Shown here piece after piece: positions 27,887 through 36,372 of a stretch of DNA of 64,000 nt (positions are counted from its first letter, which is position 1; every line of letters begins with the position of its first letter). This DNA comes from Spectribacter hydrogenoxidans (GTDB taxonomy: Bacteria > Pseudomonadota > Gammaproteobacteria > Nevskiales > Salinisphaeraceae): NCBI RefSeq assembly GCF_031846275.1, contig NZ_JAVRIB010000012.1:55660-119659 (forward strand). Direction: 5' to 3'. A program made the translations under genes and the position numbers. A model generated the notes under the pieces. It was not told where the DNA came from. It searched no databases and saw only the letters and a list, made by a program, of their open reading frames with translations.

Positions 27887-29077
27887 ATGAAATTCGATAA
27901 CGCATTCATCCCCTGCGGCTTCGCCTGGTCCTCGCCGTTCGTGCGGTGGCAGGGGGCGCTGGCGGATGTCTCCAGCATGGATCTGGGCGTGACCGTCACC
28001 AACGATGCGCTCGCCCAGCGCAATTTCGACCCCGGGCGGCTGACCCAGCTGGTCATGGGCACCACCGTGCCGCAGGAGGATTCCTTCTACGCCGTGCCCT
28101 GGACCGCCGCCCGCATCGGCGCCGAGGGCATTACCGGACCGCATATCTCCCAGGCCTGCGCCACCGCCGTGGCCTGTGTGGCCAGCGCCGCGGCCAGCGT
28201 GGACAACGACCCCGACGAGACCGTGCTGGCGCTGACCACCGACCGCACCAGCAACGGCCCGCTGATGGTCTACCCCAGAAGCCGCAGCATGGGCGGCAGC
28301 CCGGGCACCGAAAACTGGGTGCTGGACAACTTCGCCGCCGATCCGGTGACCGGCAAGGCGATGGTGGCCACGGCGGAGAACGTGGCCGCGGAAGCCGGCT
28401 TCACCCGCGAAGCCCTGGATGAGGTCGCGCTTCTAAGATACTGCCAATACGAGAAATCCCTGGCCGATGACCGGGCATTCCAGCACCGCTACATGCAGCC
28501 GGTTCGCCTGACCGACCGCAAGGGCCGGGTGACCGAGATCGATGCCGACCAGGGCATCCCACCGACCACCGCGGAAGGCCTGGCGGCACTCAAGCCGATG
28601 GCTGGCGGTGTGGTCACGATGGGTATGCAGACACATCCGGCAGACGGCACGGCCGGCGCGCTGATCTGCAACGAGGCGACCGCCCGCGAACTGTCCGGCG
28701 GCAACGGCATCGTGCGCCTGATCGCCACCGGCTTCGGCCGCGCGGCGGCCGCGCACATGCCCAAGGCACCGGTGCTGGCCGCCGAACGGGCCCTGGCCAA
28801 TGCCGGCCTGACCTATGCCGACATCAAGCTGGTGAATACGCACAACCCGTTTGCGGTCAATGATCTGTGGCTGGAAAAGCAGACCGGGTTTGCACTGGAT
28901 CGCACCAACATCTACGGCAGCAGTCTGGTCTACGGCCATCCGCAGGGTCCGACCGGCCTGCGTTCGATTGCGGAACTGATCGAGGCCCTGCGCCTGGAAG
29001 GGGGTGGACTGGGGCTGTTCACCGGTTGTGCGGCCGGCGATACCGCGGCAGCGTTGGTGATCGAGGTGTTTGACTAG
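27887..29077 (+). CDS. Thiolase, candidate benzoylacetyl-CoA thiolase
   Basis: Thiolase-fold protein, 396 residues. The acyl-accepting cysteine is Cys91 in SQACATAVACVASAAAS. His351 lies in YGHPQGPTGLRSIAEL and Cys381 in LFTGCAAGDTAAALV, completing the catalytic Cys-His-Cys set. The usual NEAFA motif is replaced by NTHNPFAVND, which places the protein in a divergent branch. The position after the PaaK-type ligase suggests cleavage of benzoylacetyl-CoA to benzoyl-CoA and acetyl-CoA. The ribosome site is weak. It is followed by benzoate-CoA ligase after 47 bases. Confidence 0.72.
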   Translation: MKFDNAFIPCGFAWSSPFVRWQGALADVSSMDLGVTVTNDALAQRNFDPGRLTQLVMGTTVPQEDSFYAVPWTAARIGAEGITGPHISQACATAVACVASAAASVDNDPDETVLALTTDRTSNGPLMVYPRSRSMGGSPGTENWVLDNFAADPVTGKAMVATAENVAAEAGFTREALDEVALLRYCQYEKSLADDRAFQHRYMQPVRLTDRKGRVTEIDADQGIPPTTAEGLAALKPMAGGVVTMGMQTHPADGTAGALICNEATARELSGGNGIVRLIATGFGRAAAAHMPKAPVLAAERALANAGLTYADIKLVNTHNPFAVNDLWLEKQTGFALDRTNIYGSSLVYGHPQGPTGLRSIAELIEALRLEGGGLGLFTGCAAGDTAAALVIEVFD

Positions 29078-29124
29078 GAAACGATAACAAGGCCCGCAGG
29101 GCCCGGAACGAGGAGGAGACGGGC

Positions 29125-30684
29125 ATGACGCAGGGTTTCGCCGGGGTGCATCCGCCCCGCGACTACAACGCCGCGACGGACTTCATCGACCGTCACGGCC
29201 GGGAAGGGCACGGCGGGCGCACTGCGATCATCGATGCCGACGGGCCGGTTAGCTATGACGAACTGACCGAGTTGGTTAACCGGGCCGGCAATGCGCTGCT
29301 GGCGCTGGGGCTGCGCCAGGAATCCCGGGTGGCGATGATCATGCATGACAGCCGGCGTTTCCCGGCCGTGTTCTGGGGGGCGATCAAGGCCGGCATCATT
29401 CCGATCCCGATCAATACCCTGCTGCGAACCTCGGACTATCGCCACATCCTGACCGATTGCCGGGCCCGGGTGCTGGTGGTCAGCGAACCGCTGCTGGATG
29501 AAGTGCGGCCGGCACTGGCCGAGCAGCCATTTCTGGATACGGTCATCGTTGACGGTCAGCCCGGCCGCGACGAACAATCGCTGGCCGATCTACTGGCTGC
29601 GGCCGGATCGGACCTGGAGCCCGCCCCGACCACCGCCGACGACGTGGCCTTCTGGCTGTATTCCTCCGGTTCCACCGGCACCCCCAAGGGCGTGTTGCAC
29701 CTGCACCGGCATCTGCCCGCCACCGCCGAGTGCTACGGCCGCGGCGTGCTGGGCATCGAGCCGGAGGATGTCATCTTTTCGGCGGCCAAGCTGTTCTTCG
29801 CGTACGGGCTCGGCAACGGGATGACCTTCCCGTTCGCGATCGGTGCCACCGCGGTTTACTTGCCCGGCCGACCGGCGCCGGATGCCGTGATGGCGGTCCT
29901 GCGTGAACACCAGCCGACGATTTTCGGCGGTGTGCCAACGCTTTACGCCGCCATTCTGGCCGATGACGCGAACAATCGGGACAGCGCTTCACCGGTCCTG
30001 CGGCGCTGCATTTCCGCCGGCGAGGCCCTGCCGAAGGAAGTGGGTGAGCGCTGGCAGGCGCGCTTTGGTGCGGAAGTGCTGGACGGGGTCGGCTCCACCG
30101 AGATGCTGCACATCTTCTTGAGCAATCGTCCGGGCCGGGTCTGCTACGGCACCTCCGGCGAGCCGGTGCCGGGCTATTCGGTGCGGCTGGTGGACGAAAG
30201 CGATCACGAGGTGGGACAGGAGGAAATCGGCGAACTGCTGGTCAACGGTCCCTCGGCCTGCACCGGCTACTGGAACCGGCGCGACAAGAGCCTGGACACC
30301 TTTCAGGGCCACTGGACCCGCACCGGGGACAAGTACTACCGCGACGCCGAAGGTTGCTACCACTACTGCGGGCGCACCGACGACATGTTCAAGGTCAGCG
30401 GCCAGTGGGTGTCGCCGTTCGAGGTGGAATCGGCGCTGATCGCCCACGATCAGGTGCTGGAAGCGGCCGTGGTACCCCATGACGAAGGCGACAACCTGCT
30501 CAAGCCCCGGGCCTTCGTCGTGCTCAAGAACGGCTGCACCGCCAGCGACGATCTGGCCGCGGAGTTGCAGGGCTTCGTCAAGGCGCGCATTGCCACCGTG
30601 AAGTATCCACGCTGGATCGATTTCCTGGACGAATTGCCAAAGACCGCCACCGGCAAGATCCAGCGCTTCAAGCTACGGGCCTGA
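29125..30684 (+). CDS. bclA: Benzoate-CoA ligase
   Basis: AMP-forming benzoate-CoA ligase, 519 residues, giving benzoyl-CoA, the entry substrate of the box pathway. The P-loop FWLYSSGSTGTPKGVLHLH is of the benzoate-CoA ligase type. FSAAKLFFAYGLGNGMTFPF, GVGSTEMLHIFLSN and GRTDDMFKVSGQWVSPFEVE match the subfamily. The adenylating lysine is in LPKTATGKIQRFKLRA. A GAGGAGGAG ribosome site precedes the ATG. The location beside boxC and boxB supports benzoate as substrate, though substituted benzoates are possible. Confidence 0.88.
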   Translation: MTQGFAGVHPPRDYNAATDFIDRHGREGHGGRTAIIDADGPVSYDELTELVNRAGNALLALGLRQESRVAMIMHDSRRFPAVFWGAIKAGIIPIPINTLLRTSDYRHILTDCRARVLVVSEPLLDEVRPALAEQPFLDTVIVDGQPGRDEQSLADLLAAAGSDLEPAPTTADDVAFWLYSSGSTGTPKGVLHLHRHLPATAECYGRGVLGIEPEDVIFSAAKLFFAYGLGNGMTFPFAIGATAVYLPGRPAPDAVMAVLREHQPTIFGGVPTLYAAILADDANNRDSASPVLRRCISAGEALPKEVGERWQARFGAEVLDGVGSTEMLHIFLSNRPGRVCYGTSGEPVPGYSVRLVDESDHEVGQEEIGELLVNGPSACTGYWNRRDKSLDTFQGHWTRTGDKYYRDAEGCYHYCGRTDDMFKVSGQWVSPFEVESALIAHDQVLEAAVVPHDEGDNLLKPRAFVVLKNGCTASDDLAAELQGFVKARIATVKYPRWIDFLDELPKTATGKIQRFKLRA

Positions 30685-30686
30685 CC

Positions 30687-31523
30687 TTGAAACGGCACGG
30701 GATCCAGATCATCGCCGACGGCAAGCGTCTTGAAGCCTGCTGGCTGGGACCCGGCCCGGGGCAGGCGCCGACGCTGGTGTTCCTGCACGAGGGGCTGGGC
30801 TGCGTGGGGCTGTGGAAGGATTTTCCCGAACGCCTGGTGGCGGCCACCGGCTGCGGTGCCCTGGTCTACAGCCGGGCCGGCTACGGCGGCTCGGACCCCG
30901 TCGACCTGCCACGGCCGCTGACCTACATGCATCACGAGGCGCAGGTGGTGCTGCCGCAGGTACTGGATGCCGCCGGCATCCAGCGGGCGATCATGGTGGG
31001 CCACAGCGACGGTGGGTCGATTGCCCTGATCCATGCGGGCAGTGTCGACGACCCACGTGTGGCCGCCCTGGTTCTGATGGCGCCGCATGTGTTCAACGAG
31101 GATGTGTGCGTTGCCGCGATCGAGCAGGCCCGCCACGCCTACGAGCAGGGCGATCTGCGCACGGGACTGGCGAAATACCACGGCGACAATGTCGATGTGG
31201 CGTTCCGGGGCTGGAACGACGCCTGGCTGGATCCCGCTTTCCTGGACTGGAATCTCGAATCATTCCTGCCCGGGGTACAGGTGCCGGTATTGCTGATCCA
31301 GGGCGTTCAGGACCAGTACGGCACGGCGGCCCAGATCGAGGCAATCGAACGCCAGGTGTCCGGCCCGGTGCAGACCCTCTGGCCCGAGCCCTGCGGTCAC
31401 GCCGCCTATCGTGATCAGCCACAAGCCGTCATCAGTGCCACCACGCAATTCCTGGAAAATCGCATGAAGTCGCGTCCGCCAACTACCAACGCATCCGCAT
31501 TGACGTCACGTGGCGGTGTCTGA
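30687..31523 (+). CDS. Alpha/beta hydrolase
   Basis: Soluble alpha/beta-fold hydrolase, 278 residues. The nucleophile elbow is VGHSDGGSIALIHAG. An oxyanion-type HEGLGCVGLWKDFP and a C-terminal catalytic His in EPCGHAAYRDQP complete the triad, with an acidic residue in IQGVQDQYG. The start is TTG at 30687, 2 bases after the ligase stop, so it is co-transcribed. Related hydrolases accompany aromatic CoA-ligases in box clusters. A role as a thioesterase rescuing stalled benzoyl-CoA, or as an ester or ring-cleavage-product hydrolase, is inference. Confidence 0.78.
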   Translation: MKRHGIQIIADGKRLEACWLGPGPGQAPTLVFLHEGLGCVGLWKDFPERLVAATGCGALVYSRAGYGGSDPVDLPRPLTYMHHEAQVVLPQVLDAAGIQRAIMVGHSDGGSIALIHAGSVDDPRVAALVLMAPHVFNEDVCVAAIEQARHAYEQGDLRTGLAKYHGDNVDVAFRGWNDAWLDPAFLDWNLESFLPGVQVPVLLIQGVQDQYGTAAQIEAIERQVSGPVQTLWPEPCGHAAYRDQPQAVISATTQFLENRMKSRPPTTNASALTSRGGV

Positions 31524-32091
31524 CGTGATCCCCGATCGCTGGCATTTCGACGACGTCGACACCGATCACGGTGGCCATCATCACGCGCCGGCCGTGCCGG
31601 GGGATGCCGGTCTCGAGGGCTGGTCCGGACCACGCTATTCAGCGTTGCCGCTGCCGGCATTCCGGTTTCTGCCGGGGCGCGATGCGCGGCCGGATAGCAG
31701 CCATATGCCGGCATTCGACATCTCGGCCGCCGACCCCGCCGACTGGCAGCACTGCGGACCCTATCGGTACGGCGTGGACTGCTTCAACCAGGGCTTCTGG
31801 TGGGAGGCCGCTTCCCTCTGGACGGCACTGGCATCCGGCACCGATTCGGCCGATGTCCGCCGCCACTGTCTGAACGGTCTGACCCGGGCGGCCGAGGCCC
31901 TGCTGCGGCGGCGGATGGGCTGGCGGTCGGCGGTGGCCCGTCTGCGGCTGGAATCAGGGCAGGCGTTTGCACGGGTACCACAGGCGACGCTCATGGGCCT
32001 GCATCTGGCGACATGGTGGCCATGCCTGGACCGCTGTCTGCGGCCTGGCGGGGTGGATTTTCCGCGGATAGAGCTCAATGGCGCCGAGTAA
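31510..32091 (+). CDS. DUF309-like protein of unknown function
   Basis: 193 residues from a GTG that overlaps the hydrolase end by 14 bases. A GTG at 31516 is equally possible. The N-terminal 70 residues are His/Asp/Pro-rich without a recognised domain. The C-terminal half (YRYGVDCFNQGFWWEAASLWTALA, HCLNGLTRAAEALLRRRMG) resembles the helical DUF309 family, named for a Y-x-G-x-x-x-F-N-x-G-x-W-E-A-H-E type motif. The function is unknown. Co-transcription with CoA-ligase and hydrolase suggests a link to aromatic acid metabolism. It is the last gene before the boxC promoter. Confidence 0.6.
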   Translation: MAVSDVIPDRWHFDDVDTDHGGHHHAPAVPGDAGLEGWSGPRYSALPLPAFRFLPGRDARPDSSHMPAFDISAADPADWQHCGPYRYGVDCFNQGFWWEAASLWTALASGTDSADVRRHCLNGLTRAAEALLRRRMGWRSAVARLRLESGQAFARVPQATLMGLHLATWWPCLDRCLRPGGVDFPRIELNGAE

Positions 32092-32093
32092 GG

Positions 32094-32149
32094 AGCACTA
32101 TAATGCATAATACTGCATTGACCATGCTTGCATAGTGCATTATAGTGCG
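32094..32149 (+). promoter_or_regulatory. boxC promoter with overlapping BoxR-type operators
   Basis: A -35 box TTGACC (32118-32123) and a -10 box TATAGT (32141-32146) are spaced by 17 bases. The region carries TGCA-type elements at 32094-32107, 32104-32117 and 32136-32149. A perfect 13-base inverted repeat, GCACTATAATGCA at 32095-32107 and TGCATTATAGTGC at 32136-32148, brackets the -35. The right arm covers the -10. This geometry suits repression by the BoxR/BzdR-like protein encoded at 35.4 kb, relieved by benzoyl-CoA; binding is inferred. Confidence 0.72.
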
Positions 32150-32188
32150 GAAACAGGGTGAAAATGAATGCCGGCAAGGAGCAACAAC

Positions 32189-33892
32189 ATGAGTGCAACG
32201 GCAATGACCGGAGCAACCGATGCAGCAGACCACCCGGTGGATTTTCAGACCCATCCGGATCAATACCGTCACTGGCGGCTGTTGTTCGACGGGGAGATTG
32301 CCCGGCTGGACATGGATGTCAGCGAGGACGGCGGACTGTTCCCCGGTTACGACCTGAAGCTGAATTCCTATGACCTCGGTGTCGATATTGAGCTCAACGA
32401 CGCCATCCAGCGGCTGCGCTTCGAGCATCCGGAGGTCAAGACGGTGGTGTTGTCCTCGGGCAAGGAGCGCATGTTCTGTGCCGGTGCCAACATACGCATG
32501 TTGGGCAGCTCCAGCCATGCGCTGAAGGTGAATTTCTGCAAGTTCACCAACGAAACCCGCAACAGCATCGAGGACGCCAGCGACAACTCGCAGCAGAAGT
32601 ATTTGTGTGCGATCAACGGCATGGCCGCCGGCGGTGGCTACGAGCTGGCCCTGGCCACCGATCACATCATGATGGCCGATGACGGCAACGCGGCGGTGGC
32701 GCTTCCGGAAGTGCCATTGCTGGCCGTGTTGCCCGGCACCGGCGGGCTGACCCGAATCCTGGACAAGCGCAAGGTCCGCCGTGATCTGGCCGACGTGTTC
32801 TGCACCATCGAAGAGGGCGTCAAGGGCAGACGCGCGGTGGACTGGGGTCTTGTCGACGCCGTGGTGCCGGCCTCACGAATGGATCAGGCGGTGCTCGAGC
32901 AGGCGCAGGCCATGGCCGCGCAGTCCGATCGCCCGGGTACATCGGCGCAGGGCGTCGAGCTCAAGCCGCTGCAGCGCCGGTTCGGCGATGACGTGATCGA
33001 GTACGAGCACATTGCTGCCCGGCTGGATCGGGACGCGGCCACCGCGGACATCACCCTCAAGACGCTGGCCGAGGAAGTGCCATCGACGATGGACGAGGTA
33101 GTGAAGCAGGGCGCCGGTTTCTGGGTGCTGGCCCTGGCCCGCGAACTGGACGATCTGCTCCTGCACCTGCGGGTCAACGAACTGGAAATCGGCTCGCTGC
33201 TGTTGCGTACCGAGGGCGATGCCGAACAGGTAGCCGCCTATGATGCGTTGCTTGGTGCACATGCCGACCACTGGCTGATGCGCGAAATCCGGCTGTACTG
33301 GAAACGGGTGATGAAGCGCCTGGACCTGACCTCGCGCAGCCTGTTCGCGCTGGTGACTCCGGGAAGCTGTTTCACCGGCTTTGTGGCGGAAATCCTGTTC
33401 GCGGTGGACCGCAGCTACATGCTGGACGGCGTCTTCGAGGATGAAGATCCGGATCAGACCCCGGCCACCATCCGCCTGACCGAATCCAACTTCGGCCTGT
33501 ATCCGATGAGCAACGGCCTGACGCGGTTGCAGACCCGGTTCTACGGGCATGACGATCAGCTGGTCGCGGCCGGCAAGCTGATCGGCAAGGACATCGATGC
33601 CAGGGCTGCGCTCGATGCCGGTCTGGTCACCTTCGCCCCGGACGATATCGACTGGGAGGACGAGGTTCGCCTGGCGCTGGAGGAGCGCCGCGCGTTCTCG
33701 CCGGACGCCCTTGTCGGCATGGAAGCGAATCTGCGCTTCGCTGGCCCCGAAACCATGGAAACACGAATCTTCGGCCGCCTGACCGCCTGGCAGAACTGGA
33801 TCTTCCAGCGACCCAACGCGGCGGGCGAACAGGGCGCGCTGCGGCTTTATGGCAGCGGCCGCCGCGCGGATTACGACAAGGTCAGGGTCTGA
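32189..33892 (+). CDS. boxC: Benzoyl-CoA-dihydrodiol (epoxide) lyase BoxC
   Basis: Enoyl-CoA hydratase-superfamily enzyme that opens 2,3-epoxybenzoyl-CoA to 3,4-dehydroadipyl-CoA semialdehyde and formate. The ATG at 32189 follows AAGGAG, so the in-frame ATG at 32168 is not preferred. Length is 567 residues, as in BoxC. The crotonase CoA-binding and oxyanion segments are SSGKERMFCAGANIRMLG and CAINGMAAGGGYELALATDH, with ALPEVPLLAVLPGTGGLTR following. The long C-terminal half is BoxC-specific. It is controlled by its own promoter with overlapping operators, and boxB follows after 24 bases. Confidence 0.93.
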   Translation: MSATAMTGATDAADHPVDFQTHPDQYRHWRLLFDGEIARLDMDVSEDGGLFPGYDLKLNSYDLGVDIELNDAIQRLRFEHPEVKTVVLSSGKERMFCAGANIRMLGSSSHALKVNFCKFTNETRNSIEDASDNSQQKYLCAINGMAAGGGYELALATDHIMMADDGNAAVALPEVPLLAVLPGTGGLTRILDKRKVRRDLADVFCTIEEGVKGRRAVDWGLVDAVVPASRMDQAVLEQAQAMAAQSDRPGTSAQGVELKPLQRRFGDDVIEYEHIAARLDRDAATADITLKTLAEEVPSTMDEVVKQGAGFWVLALARELDDLLLHLRVNELEIGSLLLRTEGDAEQVAAYDALLGAHADHWLMREIRLYWKRVMKRLDLTSRSLFALVTPGSCFTGFVAEILFAVDRSYMLDGVFEDEDPDQTPATIRLTESNFGLYPMSNGLTRLQTRFYGHDDQLVAAGKLIGKDIDARAALDAGLVTFAPDDIDWEDEVRLALEERRAFSPDALVGMEANLRFAGPETMETRIFGRLTAWQNWIFQRPNAAGEQGALRLYGSGRRADYDKVRV

Positions 33893-33916
33893 CGCTGACG
33901 CACCGGAGAATTAGAT

Positions 33917-35362
33917 ATGGCATACGAAGCAGTCGATTACGAGACAAAGATCCCAAACAACGTGAATCTCGCCGGCGATCGCAGGCTCCAGCGTGCCCTG
34001 GAAAAATGGCACCCCGGGTTCATCGACTGGTGGCTCGGCATGGGTCCGGAAGGCTTCCAGGACAACGAGGTCTACCTGCGCACTGCGGTGGGCGTGGACC
34101 CCAAGGGCTGGGCCCAGTTCGGCTACGTGAAGATGCCCGAGTACCGCTGGGGCATTCTGCTGGCCCCGGCCGAGGAGGGCCGCACCATTCCCTGCGGTGA
34201 CGACAAGGGCAAACCCGCCTGGCAGGAGGTCCCGGGCGAGCACCGGGCCACCCTGCGGCGCCTGATCACCATCCAGGGCGACACCGAGCCGGCATCGGTG
34301 GAACAACAGCGGCTGCTGGGCCAGACTGCTCCCTCGCTGTACGACATGCGCAACCTGTTCCAGGTCAACGTGGAAGAAGGCCGCCACCTCTGGGCGATGG
34401 TCTACCTTCTGCAGGCCCATTTCGGCCGCGATGGGCGCGAGGAGGCGGAAGCCCTCCTGCAGCGCCGTTCCGGTCATGAGGACACGCCACGCATTCTCGG
34501 GGCTTTCAACGAGGCCACACCGGACTGGCTGGCTTTCTTCATGTTCACCTTCTTCACCGATCGGGACGGCAAGTTCCAGCTCGAATCGCTGGCCCAGAGC
34601 GGCTTCGATCCGCTGTCGCGCACCTGCCGGTTCATGCTCACCGAAGAAGCCCACCACATGTTCGTGGGCGAGGACGGGGTCAAACGCACCATCCAGCGCA
34701 CGGTGGACGCCATGAACGAGGCGGGCGTCGAGGATCCCCACGATGTGGATACGGTACGCAAGCTGGGGGTCATCGACCTGCCGCTGATGCAGCGTTACCT
34801 GAACTTTCACTTCACCGTCAGCGAGGATCTGTTCGGCTCGGAAACCTCGACCAATGCCGCCAACGCCTTCACCGCCGGCATCAAGGGACGTTACAAGGAA
34901 GCCGATATTGACGACGACCACCAGCTGCACAACGACACTTATCCGGTGCTCGAGGCGGTCAACGGCGACTTTGAATTCGTCGACCGGCCGGCGCTGCATT
35001 CCCTCAACGCCCGGCTGCGTGACGATTACATCCGCGAGTGCGCTTCCGGCGTCAAGCGCTGGAACAAGGTGATCGCCAAGGCGGGGATCGACTTCGAGCT
35101 GGCGCTTCCGCATCAGGCCTTCCGCCGGCAGGTAGGGCAGTTCGCCGATCTCAACGTCACCCCGGCGGGCGAGATCGTCAGCGCCGATGAGTGGCAGGCG
35201 AACGCGGACGAATGGCTGCCCGGCGACGATGACTACGCTTACGTGACTTCGTTGATGAAGCCCTGCTACGAACCCGGGAAGTTCGCCGGCTGGATCGCGC
35301 CGGCCAAGGTGCCGGTGGACAAGAAACCCGGCGACTTCGAGTTCGTGCGCATCGAGGGCTGA
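33917..35362 (+). CDS. boxB: Benzoyl-CoA 2,3-epoxidase, diiron subunit BoxB
   Basis: Class I diiron oxygenase that epoxidises benzoyl-CoA with O2, 481 residues. Two ferritin-like metal motifs are visible: EEGRH (Glu153/154 and His157) within NVEEGRHLWAMVYLL, and EEAHH (Glu243/244, His246/247) within MLTEEAHHMFVGEDG. BoxB normally receives electrons from the reductase BoxA, which is not encoded next to it or anywhere in this window. It lies in an operon with boxC. The aerobic nature of the pathway follows from this gene. Confidence 0.94.
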   Translation: MAYEAVDYETKIPNNVNLAGDRRLQRALEKWHPGFIDWWLGMGPEGFQDNEVYLRTAVGVDPKGWAQFGYVKMPEYRWGILLAPAEEGRTIPCGDDKGKPAWQEVPGEHRATLRRLITIQGDTEPASVEQQRLLGQTAPSLYDMRNLFQVNVEEGRHLWAMVYLLQAHFGRDGREEAEALLQRRSGHEDTPRILGAFNEATPDWLAFFMFTFFTDRDGKFQLESLAQSGFDPLSRTCRFMLTEEAHHMFVGEDGVKRTIQRTVDAMNEAGVEDPHDVDTVRKLGVIDLPLMQRYLNFHFTVSEDLFGSETSTNAANAFTAGIKGRYKEADIDDDHQLHNDTYPVLEAVNGDFEFVDRPALHSLNARLRDDYIRECASGVKRWNKVIAKAGIDFELALPHQAFRRQVGQFADLNVTPAGEIVSADEWQANADEWLPGDDDYAYVTSLMKPCYEPGKFAGWIAPAKVPVDKKPGDFEFVRIEG

Positions 35363-35411
35363 GTGAACCGGTCGGGCGCCGGTGTACGGGGGCCTGCCGG
35401 GCGCCGCGGTA

Positions 35412-36353
35412 ATGCGGTACGGTATGCATTATATCTCCGAAGCCGTACGTCTCTTGGCCGACGAACTCGAACCACAGCTTGACGGTTATCTGCTGGCGCT
35501 TAGCGACCGGCTGCGTGGTTTGCGCGCAGCCCGCGGCATGACGCGACGTTTGCTGTCCCGGCATTCGTCTATCTCCGAACGCTATCTGGCGCAACTCGAA
35601 GGGGGCAAGGCCAACCCTTCGGTAACCGTGCTCTGGCAGCTGGCCTCGGCCCTGGGCGTGGATTTCGGCGATCTGGTGTTGGCGACAAACGAGGGCAACC
35701 GCACCATGGATCCGGAGTTGCGCCGTCTGCTGACCCGGCTACCGCCGGATGCGGTGGCCGGGGCGCGGGAACTGTTGCGGGAGTACCTCGGCGAACGCCG
35801 TGACAGCCGCGGCGGCATTGCCCTGATTGGCCTGCGCGGGGCCGGCAAGACCACCCTGGGTTGTCATCTGGCGGAAGCGCTGGGCATGCCGTTCTTCCGA
35901 CTGAGCGAACTGATCGAGGAACTGGGTGGTATGCAGCTCGGGGAACTGTTTTCCCTGGGCGGCCAGAAGAGCTACCGGCGGCTTGAGCGCCAGGCGCTGG
36001 AGAACCTGGTGGCCGGCCATCGCCAGTCGATTCTCGAAGTCGGCGGGAGTCTGGTTTCCGAACCCGCGACGTATCAGTTGCTGCAGGGCAGCTTTCGCAC
36101 CGTCTGGTTGCGGGCCAGTCCCGAAGAGCACATGGACCGGGTTCGGGCCCAGGGTGATCTGCGTCCGATGGAAGAGAGCAACGAGGAGGCCATGGCCGAT
36201 CTCAAGCGTATTCTTGCGGAGCGCGAGGCCGAATACCGGCGGGCCGATGCGGTGGTGGACACCAGCGGCCGGCGCGTGGATGAATCGCTGGCCGAGCTGA
36301 AGCAGACAGTGGCGCGCCTGCTGCCGGCAACCGACGACGCCATCGGCGCCTGA
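35412..36353 (+). CDS. boxR: BoxR/BzdR-type transcriptional regulator with shikimate-kinase-like sensor domain
   Basis: Two-domain repressor of aromatic CoA pathways, 313 residues from the ATG at 35412 (ATG at 35424 or GTG at 35382 are alternatives; none has a clear ribosome site). An XRE-type helix-turn-helix covers LSDRLRGLRAARGMTRRLLSR, SISERYLAQLEGGKANPS and LWQLASALGV. A linker leads to a shikimate-kinase-like domain with P-loop GLRGAGKTT near residues 140-148, the part that senses benzoyl-CoA in BzdR. A half-operator overlaps the start region, suggesting autoregulation. It is predicted to act on the TGCA elements at 18.7, 32.1 and 51.0 kb. Confidence 0.9.
   Translation: MRYGMHYISEAVRLLADELEPQLDGYLLALSDRLRGLRAARGMTRRLLSRHSSISERYLAQLEGGKANPSVTVLWQLASALGVDFGDLVLATNEGNRTMDPELRRLLTRLPPDAVAGARELLREYLGERRDSRGGIALIGLRGAGKTTLGCHLAEALGMPFFRLSELIEELGGMQLGELFSLGGQKSYRRLERQALENLVAGHRQSILEVGGSLVSEPATYQLLQGSFRTVWLRASPEEHMDRVRAQGDLRPMEESNEEAMADLKRILAEREAEYRRADAVVDTSGRRVDESLAELKQTVARLLPATDDAIGA
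35425..35438 (+). promoter_or_regulatory. BoxR-type half-site at the boxR start
   Basis: TGCATTATA at 35425-35433 matches one half of the boxC operator (TGCATTATAG), but the second half is degenerate. It overlaps the candidate boxR start codons, so bound protein could limit its own expression. Confidence 0.4.
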
Positions 36354-36372
36354 TCGAGGAGCAATAGCGAAC

